Positions 44,711 through 53,132 of a stretch of 64,000 nucleotides of DNA are shown here, one piece after another. The stretch comes from Bacteroidales bacterium UBA5536. GTDB lineage: Bacteria; Bacteroidota; Bacteroidia; Bacteroidales; F082. Numbering within the stretch: the stretch's first letter is position 1; each line of letters starts with the position of its first letter. Position numbers and translations under genes: made by a program. The notes beneath the pieces were generated by a model. That model saw only the letters and a program-made list of their open reading frames with translations, was not told where the DNA came from and ran no database searches. Location of the stretch: the NCBI GenBank assembly GCA_002426795.1, contig DINQ01000021.1:77448-141447 (forward strand), read 5' to 3'.

Positions 44711-45982
44711 ATGCAACACTATTTCGAGAAAGCAAGAACGCTCGATCAGGCCGACAAGCTGGCCCGATTCAGAAAAGCATTTGCCAACCAGGCGCATTTG
44801 ATTTACCTGGATGGCAATTCGCTAGGTCAAATGCCTCTGGCAACCAAAGACTTGATGAATCAGCTGGTGGCCGAACAATGGGGAAAGCGCCTGATCCGCG
44901 GTTGGAATGAACATTGGATGGAATTGCCAGCGCGTCTTGCAGCAAAAATTGCCCAACTTGTAGGGGCGCAGAAAGATGAGATATTTGTGGGCGACTCCAC
45001 CTCGTTGAACCTTTATAAACTAGCTTTTGCAGTACTCTCGGCACAAAAGGGAAGAACAAAAATTGTTTCGGATGATCTGAATTTTCCGACTGATTTGTAT
45101 GTTTTGCAAGGACTTATCCAACAACAGTTTCAGCAGCATCGGCTGGAGTTGATTCAAAGCCAAGATGGCATTTCGATCGGAGAGGAGCAGATTGAACAAT
45201 TGCTGGATGAAGAAACAGCGCTCCTGACCCTAAGCCATGTAGCCTTTAAAAGTGCGTTTATGCACGACATGAAAAATGTAAATCAAATAGCGCACGAAAA
45301 AGGCGCTCTGGTAATCTGGGATTTGTCGCATGCTGCAGGAGCAGTTGATTTGGCCTTGAATGCCACAAATGCTGATATGGCAGTTGGTTGCACCTATAAA
45401 TACATCAACGGTGGGCCTGGCGCTTCGGCATTTTTGTATGTTCGTAAAGACCTGCAAGCGCGCCTGATCAATCCGGTTGCTTCGTGGTTTGGACACAACA
45501 GGCCTTTCGATTTTGATTTAAGGTTTCAGGAGGCTGACGACATTCGAAAATTTGGTTTGGGTACACCCAATATCCTTTCGATGGCCGCCATGGAACCCGG
45601 CCTGGATTTGTTGCTCGATGCCGGAATGTCTGCTCTGCGTCAAAAAAGTGAGCAGTTGTCAGCTTTTATGCTCGAAATGGTTCAGAAAGAACTGGTTCCG
45701 CTTGGTTTTTCAATTGCTTCTCCTATCCAAATTGCGCAACGCGGATCGCATTTGTCCATCCAGTATCCTGAAGCCTACCGCATCAATCGGGCCATGATTG
45801 AACCAAATGACGGCTCAAAAACGATCATCCCCGATTTTCGGCCGCCTGACAATATCAGAATGGGATTTGCGCCTTTGTACAACCGTTTTGAGGAAATGGC
45901 CGAAACCGTGCAGAGGATTAAAACCATCATCCAAACCAACGAATTTGAACGGTTTGGCAAAGAGAAATTAACTGTTACATAA
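44711..45982 (+). CDS. kynU: Kynureninase
   Basis: 423 aa, PLP-dependent, fold type I. It cleaves kynurenine or 3-hydroxykynurenine to (hydroxy)anthranilate and alanine. Motifs: IYLDGNSLGQMP at the N-terminus, IVSDDLNFPTDLYVLQG, WDLSHAAGAVDLAL (PLP Asp) and GCTYKYINGGPGASAFLYV with the Schiff-base Lys230; later GTPNILSMAAMEPGL. Length is normal. No other kynurenine-pathway gene (tryptophan dioxygenase, formamidase, monooxygenase) was recognised in the window, although the adjacent SGNH hydrolase deserves testing as a formamidase. Confidence 0.93.
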   Translation: MQHYFEKARTLDQADKLARFRKAFANQAHLIYLDGNSLGQMPLATKDLMNQLVAEQWGKRLIRGWNEHWMELPARLAAKIAQLVGAQKDEIFVGDSTSLNLYKLAFAVLSAQKGRTKIVSDDLNFPTDLYVLQGLIQQQFQQHRLELIQSQDGISIGEEQIEQLLDEETALLTLSHVAFKSAFMHDMKNVNQIAHEKGALVIWDLSHAAGAVDLALNATNADMAVGCTYKYINGGPGASAFLYVRKDLQARLINPVASWFGHNRPFDFDLRFQEADDIRKFGLGTPNILSMAAMEPGLDLLLDAGMSALRQKSEQLSAFMLEMVQKELVPLGFSIASPIQIAQRGSHLSIQYPEAYRINRAMIEPNDGSKTIIPDFRPPDNIRMGFAPLYNRFEEMAETVQRIKTIIQTNEFERFGKEKLTVT

Positions 45983-45999
45983 AAAATTATTTTTAGCAG

Positions 46000-46524
46000 A
46001 TGAACACTATTGGAAGATTGGCAAAATTGGTTGTGATTGCAGGATTATTCCTTGCTTGTCAGCATGCGCAGCAGCCAAATTCTCAAACTGAAGCAATTGC
46101 AATCAATCAATTGCTCGACACATTTCATCAATCTGCGGCGCAGGCAGATGAACAAACCTATTTCGCGTGCTTCGATTCGAATGCGGTTTTCATCGGGACC
46201 GATGCCGGCGAACGCTGGGACAAAGCCAGTTTCCAGGCATGGGCTAAGCCTTATTTTGAGCGCGGACATGCGTGGAGCTTTACAGCTGTTGACCGAAGCA
46301 TCACCTTCGATGTTTCTGGTCGCATGGCCTGGTTCGACGAACTGCTCGACACACAAATGAAACTCTGTCGTGGTTCGGGTGTGGTCGAAATGACTGGGAA
46401 AGGCTGGAAAATCAAGCAATATGTGTTGTCGATGACCATTCCGAATGCATTGGTAGACACCGTAGTGCAACTAAAAAGTGCCGAAGAGGAAATTTTTCTG
46501 AAACAATTAACCAACAAAAAATGA
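46000..46524 (+). CDS. SnoaL/NTF2-like lipoprotein
   Basis: 174 aa. Lipobox LVVIAGLFLAC. NTF2-like body: INQLLDTFHQSAAQADEQTY, FDSNAVFIGTDAGERWDKAS and the closing strands GKGWKIKQYVLSMTIPNALV. DxNAVFIGTD is typical of DUF4440/SnoaL-3 proteins. It is probably periplasmic. It overlaps the next gene by 4 nt and starts 17 nt after kynU, so it belongs to the same transcript; function unknown. Confidence 0.8.
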   Translation: MNTIGRLAKLVVIAGLFLACQHAQQPNSQTEAIAINQLLDTFHQSAAQADEQTYFACFDSNAVFIGTDAGERWDKASFQAWAKPYFERGHAWSFTAVDRSITFDVSGRMAWFDELLDTQMKLCRGSGVVEMTGKGWKIKQYVLSMTIPNALVDTVVQLKSAEEEIFLKQLTNKK

Positions 46525-46919
46525 ATGAGATGAACTTCAAAAACACAATTCTGCCGGTTTTAGCGGCAACGCTCTGGATCAGCTTCTCTGAATTCTTTCG
46601 GAATGAAGTATTGGCAAAACACTATTGGACAAACCACTACGAAAGCCTTGGCCTTGTTTTTCCGTCTGAACCTGTGAATGGCGCTGTTTGGGGCTTGTGG
46701 TCACTCTTTTTTGCCATGGCCATTTTCATTTTGTCAAAAAAATTCAGCCTTTTGCAAACAACCTTTTTATCATGGTTTGTCGGTTTCGTGTTGATGTGGG
46801 TGGTGGTGTGGAATATGGGCGTCTTTCCGCTCAAACTGCTTTGGATTGCAGTACCACTCAGTCTGCTCGAAGCCTTTGTGGCCAGTCTGATTATCCGGCA
46901 ACTAACTCCTAAATCGTAA
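46521..46919 (+). CDS. Four-helix membrane protein, unknown
   Basis: 132 aa with about four membrane helices: ILPVLAATLWISFSEFFRNE, AVWGLWSLFFAMAIFILS, TTFLSWFVGFVLMWVVVWNM and LLWIAVPLSLLEAFVASLII. Its ATG overlaps the previous stop (ATGA). Proteins with this 'W.SFSEFFRNE' start are seen in Bacteroidota as hypothetical membrane proteins. No function can be read. Confidence 0.72.
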   Translation: MNEMNFKNTILPVLAATLWISFSEFFRNEVLAKHYWTNHYESLGLVFPSEPVNGAVWGLWSLFFAMAIFILSKKFSLLQTTFLSWFVGFVLMWVVVWNMGVFPLKLLWIAVPLSLLEAFVASLIIRQLTPKS

Positions 46920-46951
46920 TCAAAAAACTAAACATTTCATTACCAAACAGC

Positions 46952-48397
46952 ATGAAACGAAGACAATTCATCAAAAACAATGGTCTTGCACTCGGCGCCC
47001 TCACCTTACCTTCATTCAGCGGATTTGCAGCCAATTTTCTGCTTCCGGTAGATGGTTATGTGTCGAACAGGCCGCCAATTACTGAACGAACCTTCAGAAG
47101 CGAGGCCGTTGAAAGGATGATTGTTGATATTCAGGCAAAACTGGCCGACCCGCAAATTGCCTGGCTGTTCGAAAACTGTTATCCGAACACCCTTGACACC
47201 ACGGTTGACTACGAAATCATCGATGGAAAGCCCGACACTTTCATCATCACCGGCGACATCGACGCCATGTGGTTGCGCGATTCCACGGCACAGGTGTGGC
47301 CTTACCTGCCTTTGATCAATGAAGATGAGCCGCTTAAAAACATGATCAAAGGTCTCATCAACCGACAGGTGAAATGTGTTTTACTCGATCCCTATGCCAA
47401 TGCTTTTTACAAGGATCTGACAAAGGTTTCTGATTGGAACGACGATGTTCCGCAGCCGGTTCCGGGAGTGCACGAGCGTAAATGGGAAATTGATTCGCTT
47501 TGTTATGTCGTGCGGCTGTCGAACCGTTACTACGAACTATCCGGAGACAACAGTATTTTTGATGCCAACTGGGACAAAGCCATGCGCCTGATCGCACAAA
47601 CTTTCAGAACCGAGCAGCGCATGGATGGCACTTCGCCTTACCGTTTTTCGCGCAGGACCAACGCCATGATTGATGCGCCCGTCTTTAACGGAACAGGCCG
47701 CCCCATCAAGCCAACAGGACTCATTTGCTCCATGTTTCGCCCTTCGGATGATGCCACCTTGTTTCCGTATCTGATTCCTTCGAATATCTTTGCCGAATTG
47801 TCGCTCAGGCAGTTGGCAACTATCTATATGGATGTTTTGAACGACCCTGCCTTTGCTGCTGAATGCAAAGCTTTTGCGGATGAAATCAGCGAAGCCTTGC
47901 AAATTTACGGCATGGCTGAACACCTCGGTTTTGGAAAAATCTTTGCTTACGAAGTCGACGGTTTTGGTAACAAAGTGTTTATGGACGATGCCAATGTACC
48001 TTCGCTCATGTCGCTGGCTTACCTTGAGCCATCCTATGCAAATGATCCTGTTTACCAACGCACCAGAAAATTTCTGCTAAGTGATGCCAATCCCTATTAC
48101 CTGCTTGGCGATCTGGGCGAAGGACAAGCCAGTCCACATACCGGCAAAGAAAAAATCTGGCCGATGGGCATCATTCTACGGGCCATGACATCCAACGACC
48201 CCAAAGAGATTTTTCACTGCATCAAAATGCTGAAAAACACCCATGCCGAAACAGGTTTCATGCATGAGGCTTTTCACAAGGATGATCCTTACGACTTTAA
48301 CCGCGCCTGGTTTGCCTGGGCCAACACCCTCTTTGGTGAGCTGATCATCAAAGTGGTAGCCGAACATCCGGATGTTTTGGCGCAGCCAATTGACTGA
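46952..48397 (+). CDS. GH125 family exo-alpha-1,6-mannosidase-like enzyme
   Basis: 481 aa. N-terminal twin-arginine-like leader: MKRRQFIKNNGLALGALTLP, suggesting export in a folded state. GH125 signatures: ITGDIDAMWLRDSTAQVWPY, LLDPYANAFY, HERKWEIDSLCYVVRL, RPSDDATLFPYLIPSN and HKDDPYDFNRAWFAWANTLF. The (alpha/alpha)6-barrel enzymes of this family are metal-independent inverting alpha-mannosidases that act on alpha-1,6 linkages of glycans. Catalytic acidic residues lie in the conserved segments but were not assigned individually. No other mannan-utilisation gene is next to it. Confidence 0.9.
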   Translation: MKRRQFIKNNGLALGALTLPSFSGFAANFLLPVDGYVSNRPPITERTFRSEAVERMIVDIQAKLADPQIAWLFENCYPNTLDTTVDYEIIDGKPDTFIITGDIDAMWLRDSTAQVWPYLPLINEDEPLKNMIKGLINRQVKCVLLDPYANAFYKDLTKVSDWNDDVPQPVPGVHERKWEIDSLCYVVRLSNRYYELSGDNSIFDANWDKAMRLIAQTFRTEQRMDGTSPYRFSRRTNAMIDAPVFNGTGRPIKPTGLICSMFRPSDDATLFPYLIPSNIFAELSLRQLATIYMDVLNDPAFAAECKAFADEISEALQIYGMAEHLGFGKIFAYEVDGFGNKVFMDDANVPSLMSLAYLEPSYANDPVYQRTRKFLLSDANPYYLLGDLGEGQASPHTGKEKIWPMGIILRAMTSNDPKEIFHCIKMLKNTHAETGFMHEAFHKDDPYDFNRAWFAWANTLFGELIIKVVAEHPDVLAQPID

Positions 48398-48444
48398 AAA
48401 TGAATCGAAAGTACAATGACCACAATTAAACACAGTAATTATAA

Positions 48445-49041
48445 ATGAATCAAGAGAATAAACTTCCGGCACTTCTGCTGATCGATATCCAACAGGCTTT
48501 TCAGGATGTGGCTTATTGGGGCGGCGAACGAAACAACCTGGATGCAGAAGCAAAAGCTGCACAATTGCTGGGCTTTTGGCGCGATAGGAATTGGCCAGTA
48601 TTTCATGCCCAACATTGCTCTACAAACCCGAATTCACCACTGCATCCAGGTCATTCCGGAAACAGTTTCCATCCACTGGTTGCACCGCTTTCAGGCGAAA
48701 CAGTCATCCGGAAAAATGTCAACAGTGCATTTATTGGCACCGATTTGCAGGAGCGATTGGAACGGGCAGGTATCGGAAAACTTGTGATTGCCGGACTTAC
48801 AACCGATCATTGTGTTTCGACAACTGTGCGCATGGCAGCCAATCTGGGATTCGAAACCGTTATTGTCGCTGACGCATCAGCTACCTTTGCCAAAAAAGGC
48901 TTTGATGGCAAACGCTTTACTGCTGAAACCATTCACCAAACGGCTTTGGCAAGTCTGCACAATGAGTTTGCAACGGTCTACAATACAGAAGAACTGTTAA
49001 GGCAATTAACACGCTCTTTAATTTCTTCCGAACCATCCTAA
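48445..49041 (+). CDS. Isochorismatase-like cysteine hydrolase
   Basis: 198 aa cytoplasmic. Catalytic triad positions: Asp14 in LLLIDIQQAF, Lys90 in VIRKNVNSAF and Cys123 in GLTTDHCVSTTVRMA. A cis-peptide-like VIAGLTTDHC precedes the nucleophile, as in the family. Substrates include isochorismate, nicotinamide and carbamates; the sequence does not decide. The start is 48 nt after the GH125 stop. Confidence 0.87.
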   Translation: MNQENKLPALLLIDIQQAFQDVAYWGGERNNLDAEAKAAQLLGFWRDRNWPVFHAQHCSTNPNSPLHPGHSGNSFHPLVAPLSGETVIRKNVNSAFIGTDLQERLERAGIGKLVIAGLTTDHCVSTTVRMAANLGFETVIVADASATFAKKGFDGKRFTAETIHQTALASLHNEFATVYNTEELLRQLTRSLISSEPS

Positions 49042-49165
49042 TTGCAGATCCGTACCAGGGGGCCTTTTGAAAGGTCATTTAGTTGTGGGATCAGGCGATT
49101 AGTTAATAAGTTCTTCTGATTTTCTATGCTAACGCAACTTCAATAATACACTATTAAAGTAAATA

Positions 49166-50122
49166 ATGCATCTACAAGAAAATATACAAATTGCTGCCAG
49201 CCACATTAAGGAGGGCAGGCTGGTGGCTTTCCCTACCGAAACTGTTTATGGTCTGGGTGCCAATGCGCTGAATCCAACTGCGGTAGCGAAGATATTTGAA
49301 CTCAAGGAAAGACCGTCATTCGACCCGTTGATTGTGCATATCGCCGACATACAGCAACTTGAGCAGCTAACGGTCAGCAAAGACGAGCGAATCATGGCCT
49401 TGGCGGATAAATTCTGGCCGGGACCTCTCACGTTGGTGCTCCCCAAAAGCAATTTGGTACCCGATCTGGTGACTTCGGGCATGTCAACCGTGGGTATTCG
49501 CATGCCGGCGCATCCTGTTGCCCTGGCGCTGATTGCAGCCGCCGGATGTCCGTTGGCAGCTCCGAGTGCGAATAAGTTTGGCCGAATCAGTCCGACAAGT
49601 GCTGAGCATGTTCGCAAGCAGCTTCCCGATGTGGATTACATCCTCGACGGAGGCAAAACCACGGTAGGCATCGAGTCGACTATTATCCGCCTCACCGACA
49701 GGGGCTTTCAGCTGTTGCGGACTGGGGTCATCACCCGCGAAGAAATTGAAAAAGTGCTTCCTTTCGATCAGTCAGGTGTCCTCGAAAAGTCATTGGCTCC
49801 CGGCATGCTCAAATCGCATTACAGTCCCCGAAAGAAAATGCTGATCGCTGACGAATATTTGCTTAGCCAAATAGATCTGAGCAGGGCCGGATTAATCTCC
49901 TACACAGGAAAACATAGTGAAGGTTTTAAGCGTGTGATCGAGGTATCCGACAGGCACGACCTGCGCGACTATGCAGTTAATCTGTTCGCTGCCATGCATG
50001 CCCTTGAGGATGATACTGAGATCGATCTGATTGTTGCTGAAGCTGTTGCAGAAGAAGGTATTGGCATGGCCATCATGGACCGGCTGAAAAAAGCTGAATT
50101 TGATTGGAAGCAAACCAGTTAA
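49166..50122 (+). CDS. tsaC: L-threonylcarbamoyladenylate synthase (Sua5-type)
   Basis: 318 aa. N-terminal YrdC domain: GRLVAFPTETVYGLGANAL, KERPSFDPLIVHI, PGPLTLVLPKS, VGIRMPAHPVAL and PLAAPSANKFGRISPT. This is followed by a linker (SLAPGMLKSHYSPRK) and a C-terminal Sua5 domain. It makes threonylcarbamoyl-AMP from Thr, bicarbonate and ATP, the first step of the universal t6A37 tRNA modification. The two-domain Sua5 form fits the length. It is a single gene with a 124-nt leader and no recognisable promoter box. Confidence 0.92.
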   Translation: MHLQENIQIAASHIKEGRLVAFPTETVYGLGANALNPTAVAKIFELKERPSFDPLIVHIADIQQLEQLTVSKDERIMALADKFWPGPLTLVLPKSNLVPDLVTSGMSTVGIRMPAHPVALALIAAAGCPLAAPSANKFGRISPTSAEHVRKQLPDVDYILDGGKTTVGIESTIIRLTDRGFQLLRTGVITREEIEKVLPFDQSGVLEKSLAPGMLKSHYSPRKKMLIADEYLLSQIDLSRAGLISYTGKHSEGFKRVIEVSDRHDLRDYAVNLFAAMHALEDDTEIDLIVAEAVAEEGIGMAIMDRLKKAEFDWKQTS

Positions 50123-50203
50123 GTTTTGCAGTGAAATATACAAGCACATGTGCAAGCAAATATTTTTAATTTGTCGTGAATTTTCGACCTTCACATTGAC
50201 TGG

Positions 50204-50582
50204 ATGGAATCCCGAATAGGCATTTTCAAACGGGCTTATTTAACTCTATTGCATTACCTGGTATTTTATTTAGAATGGGCCGTGGCTTACTGCAACAAAA
50301 ACAATTTTGCGGGATATTCAGGCTATCAGCACGCAAAACGATGGCAGCCTCACGGAAGCTGATTTTCGAAAAATCACCCATTTTAACGCTTTTGCAGTAC
50401 CAGCGGTATTGGGCGAGTCGTTTGTCATGCTAAGCGATAAAAAACTCAACCTGAACGAACACTTGGCTTTAACTTATTAGGGTGCACTCACAGGGCTGTT
50501 CGATGATTACTTTGATCATCAAAACACCGAAACAGAACACATCCGCAAGCTGGTCCGGAAGACTAACTTTCGCACGGATTAA
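50204..50582 (+). pseudogene. Remnant of a conserved hypothetical gene
   Basis: Two frame pieces look like one damaged gene. MESRIGIFKRAYLTLLHYLVFYLEWAV (shortened) starts at ATG 50204, and another frame from about 50283 reads TKTILRDIQAISTQNDGSLT, then FNAFAVPAVLGESFVMLSDK. TAG at 50478-50480 interrupts it where Gln would fit. It continues GALTGLFDDYFDHQNTE to TAA 50580-50582. A pattern of 'AVPAxLGE...GAxTGLFDD' was judged conserved from general familiarity, so the family name is left open. There is no intact gene in this stretch. Confidence 0.5.
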
Positions 50583-50638
50583 TTCTCGAAATTCAATTTG
50601 GGCATAATTTTTGGAACAGTTTCTCAAAAATAAATTCT

Positions 50639-51124
50639 ATGCGAAACCTTTTATTCCTTGTTTTAATTGGTCTTTCGACCATCTCCTGTTCTAAAGACAA
50701 AACAAATACAACACCCTTAATCACTATCAGTTACGGCACTTCCTTTGGGATGTGTGCAGGACATTGCAAAAACGAGCTGACCATTCAGGAAAACCATGCA
50801 AGCCTGATTCGCAGCAGCTGGAACAACGAGCTTAAGCCCATTGTTTGTCAGGTAGAAATCACAGAAGAGGATTGGAACGCCTTGCAACAGGCTGCCGACC
50901 AGGAAAAACTGAGTGCACTGCCCGACATCATCGGTTGCCCCGATTGTGCCGACGGTGGCGCTGAATGGGTTTCCATCAGAACTGAAAACGGATTTCAAAA
51001 GAAAGTTACTTTTGAATATGCGAAATCACCTGCTCCGATTGCCCAGCTGGTCGAAAGATTGCGATTCATCTTTCAGGACAATGAAGCTTGCGGAAACGAT
51101 GAATTATTTAGCAAAATTTTATGA
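50639..51124 (+). CDS. Hypothetical Cys-rich lipoprotein
   Basis: 161 aa. Lipobox LSTISC followed by SKDKTN. The mature part has ITISYGTSFGMCAGHCKNEL, IVCQVEITEEDWNALQQAA and IIGCPDCADGGAEWVSI, with four or more cysteines that could form disulphides in the periplasm. The CPDCADGGAEW segment looks conserved among Bacteroidota lipoproteins of unknown function. Its stop (TGA 51122-51124) overlaps the ATG of the DUF3788-like gene. Confidence 0.75.
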   Translation: MRNLLFLVLIGLSTISCSKDKTNTTPLITISYGTSFGMCAGHCKNELTIQENHASLIRSSWNNELKPIVCQVEITEEDWNALQQAADQEKLSALPDIIGCPDCADGGAEWVSIRTENGFQKKVTFEYAKSPAPIAQLVERLRFIFQDNEACGNDELFSKIL

Positions 51125-51543
51125 GCGATATCAGCATCTTTACCGATAAAAGTCAGGTACCTGACATAAAACTTGTTTCTGTCGCAATTGGAGATAAAAT
51201 AAAACTTTGGGAACATTTGCACAGCTTTATCCTTTTACAATATCCGAAAGCGGTCGGAGAGTGGAATTATCCCGGATAGCAGTTTGGGTGGAGTTACGGC
51301 CTCAAGGATAAAAAACGCGCTATTATGTATTTCCTGCCACGGGAAGGTTATTTCAAGGTAGCTTTTGTGTTTGGGCAAAAAGCTTACGATGTTGTGATGG
51401 CCAGCGAGTTGCACGATCGCATCAAACGGGAACTTGAGCAGGCCACTAAATATGTCGAGGACTGGGGAATAGCTGTAGCAATTGAAAATCAGGAACTCAT
51501 ACCGGATATCGAACGACTGATCCGCTTCAATCTGGAGAATTAG
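51121..51543 (+). pseudogene. DUF3788-like gene interrupted by an amber codon
   Basis: ATG 51121 (overlapping the upstream stop) begins MSDISIFTDKSQVPD and continues to WNYPG. TAG at 51277-51279 interrupts, then QFGWSYGLKDKKRAIMYFLP and EGYFKVAFVFGQKAYDVVM follow in the same frame to the end. 'G-K-x-GWS.RLKKKKR...PREGYFKV' is the DUF3788 pattern, so a Lys codon (AAG) probably became TAG. ATG 51325 could start only a C-terminal 72-aa fragment. Function of the family is unknown. Confidence 0.78.
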
Positions 51544-51611
51544 CTAAAGAAGAAATATCCTTTAAACGCTTTTCTATTACTTTTACACCCCAATAAAGCA
51601 ATACGAAAACA

Positions 51612-52223
51612 ATGAAACAGCCTTTGGTCTTTCCGAAAAGCGATACCTCCGACAAAGCCTTACAGAACCTCATAACTTTTTACAACGAAACCCTGGGTTT
51701 TTGCCCAAACAGCGTGCTGACCATGCACCATCGGCCACGCATCGCCATGGCTTTTATTGAACTCAATAAAGCTGTGATGGAAAACAAAGGCCGTGTAACA
51801 AGCGCCCTGAAACGATTGATCGCTTATGTGAGCAGCAATGCCGCCGGATGCAGGTATTGTCAGGCACATGCCATCAGGGCGGCAGAACGCTATGAAGCAC
51901 CCGACGGTCAGATTGAGAATATCTGGGAATACAAAACGCATCACTCCTTTAGTGCTGCTGAACGTGCAGCGCTCGATTTTGCCGTGGCTGCCTCAGTAGT
52001 TCCAAACAGCGTGACAGACGAAATTGCTGAAAACCTGCGCAAATACTGGGACGAAGGTGAAATTGTAGAAATAACCGGCGTGGTGTCACTTTTCGGCTAC
52101 CTGAACCGCTGGAACGACTCCATGGGCACCGAAATGGAATACGGCGCCATTGAGTCGGGCGAACAACATTTAAGCCAACATGGTTGGACTGTTGGCAAAC
52201 ATGCCTATTCAAACAAGCAATAA
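51612..52223 (+). CDS. Carboxymuconolactone decarboxylase/AhpD-like protein
   Basis: 203 aa. The AhpD-type redox motif is GCRYCQAHAIRAA (CxxC plus His). N-terminal PNSVLTMHHRPRIAMAFIEL and LKRLIAYVSSNAAGCRYC belong to the peroxidase-related branch. The protein is cytoplasmic and helical, likely acting as a peroxidase or disulphide reductase. It is followed 2 nt later by the VF530 gene. Confidence 0.85.
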   Translation: MKQPLVFPKSDTSDKALQNLITFYNETLGFCPNSVLTMHHRPRIAMAFIELNKAVMENKGRVTSALKRLIAYVSSNAAGCRYCQAHAIRAAERYEAPDGQIENIWEYKTHHSFSAAERAALDFAVAASVVPNSVTDEIAENLRKYWDEGEIVEITGVVSLFGYLNRWNDSMGTEMEYGAIESGEQHLSQHGWTVGKHAYSNKQ

Positions 52224-52225
52224 CC

Positions 52226-52441
52226 ATGGAACAGCCAAACAACCCCCTTCATGGCGTTACACTCGAAACCATGCTGATCATGCTGGTTGAAGACTATGGC
52301 TGGGCCGGATTGGCCTGGCGTATCAAAATCAATTGCTTCAAAAGCAATCCAAGCATCAAATCATGCCTTACCTTCCTGAGGAAAACACCCTGGGCACGCG
52401 AGCAGGTGGAGCAGTTGTACCTTAAGACATTCCACGCCTGA
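52226..52441 (+). CDS. VF530 family small DNA-binding protein (DUF2132)
   Basis: 71 aa from ATG 52226, 2 nt after the CMD gene stop. NNPLHGVTLETMLIMLVEDY, GWAGLAWRIKINCFKSNPSI and KSCLTFLRKTPWAREQVEQL are the VF530/DUF2132 pattern at the full usual length. A four-helix DNA-binding fold is known for the family; biological role unknown. Its stop codon lies in a hairpin shared with the converging minus-strand gene. Confidence 0.88.
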   Translation: MEQPNNPLHGVTLETMLIMLVEDYGWAGLAWRIKINCFKSNPSIKSCLTFLRKTPWAREQVEQLYLKTFHA

Positions 52442-52459
52442 AACCTCTGTTTTACAGGC
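52436..52459. terminator. Possible bidirectional terminator between converging genes
   Basis: GCCTGAAAC pairs with GTTTTACAGGC around a CTCT loop. Stop codons of both converging genes are inside it. There is no long T-run, so this is tentative. Confidence 0.35.
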
Positions 52460-52928
52460 TCAATGACTCAATTTCGCTGGAGTAATCGTGTTGAAGGTCC
52501 TCGTGCAGGCCTCCAACAGCTTTTCGGATGAGTTGTAACTGGCGCAGATATAAATTGTACAATACCGTACTAGTCTTAAACCGAAGTGGCGACAGTTTCA
52601 TCGTTTTACAAAAATGAATACGCAGCTCCACTTCAACCTGCTTTGAAGCAGCGAAGCGAATATATTTGTTGGTCGTGCGCAAAACTTTACGGATTGTTTT
52701 CTTGGCCAGATATAGCTGGTGCGTGTTCAACGCCTTGAATTCTTCATCTATCTGTGCTTTTACAGCAGCAATAAAAGCCTGATCATCCCGCATTTCAAAC
52801 AACAAGTAGGAGAGGAGTTCCTTGTTTTCTTTCTTGTATTTTGCAAGGCGCAAACAAATGGCTATCAATTCGTTTGGTGGTATGTGCTGAAGTTCTGCTT
52901 TCAGATTGGATAAGGAGGCTGTTTTCAT
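52452..52928 (-). CDS. Conserved-looking cytoplasmic helical protein, unknown
   Basis: 158 aa, mainly helical, basic. Segments: LKAELQHIPPNELIAICLRL, YKKENKELLSYLLFEMRDDQ, LYLAKKTIRKVLRTTNKYIR and FKTSTVLYNLYLRQLQLIRK. The beginning 'L.ELIAICLRLAKYKKENKEL' resembles Bacteroidota hypothetical proteins, but no domain name is certain. Its start overlaps the YwbE stop by 3 bases, making it the last gene of the HypF-YwbE transcript. Confidence 0.72.
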   Translation of the reverse strand: MKTASLSNLKAELQHIPPNELIAICLRLAKYKKENKELLSYLLFEMRDDQAFIAAVKAQIDEEFKALNTHQLYLAKKTIRKVLRTTNKYIRFAASKQVEVELRIHFCKTMKLSPLRFKTSTVLYNLYLRQLQLIRKAVGGLHEDLQHDYSSEIESLSL

Positions 52929-53131
52929 GTTTCTTCCTCCTGGATTACCTTAACGCGACCAATAGCTCCATTGGTCAACCGCACCTTGATACCATGTGAA
53001 TGAAAACTGCTTTTGGTGAGCAAACGATCCACTATCCCTTCGGTGATTTCGCCGGTTCGTTGGTGCTCTTTCTTCACAATCCCAACCTTCATCCCGGGTT
53101 GAATGCGATCTCTCTCTTGTCCGTTTGCCAT
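52925..53131 (-). CDS. ywbE: YwbE family protein
   Basis: 68 aa from ATG at 53131, with MANGQERDRIQPGMKVGIVK, HQRTGEITEGIVDRLLT and SHGIKVRLTNGAIGRVKVI. This is the full YwbE pattern, a small beta-barrel-like protein of unknown function. A longer open frame upstream overlaps hypF and is not used. Only one base lies between the hypF stop and this start, so translation is coupled. Confidence 0.9.
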   Translation of the reverse strand: MANGQERDRIQPGMKVGIVKKEHQRTGEITEGIVDRLLTKSSFHSHGIKVRLTNGAIGRVKVIQEEET

Positions 53132-53132
53132 C

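Noticed and set aside
18668..51279. TAG used as a sense codon (amber recoding)
   Set aside because: Many intact genes here end in TAG (for example 5290-5292, 7208-7210, 8778-8780 and 17570-17572), so TAG is a normal stop. The interrupted genes are better explained by mutation or base error.
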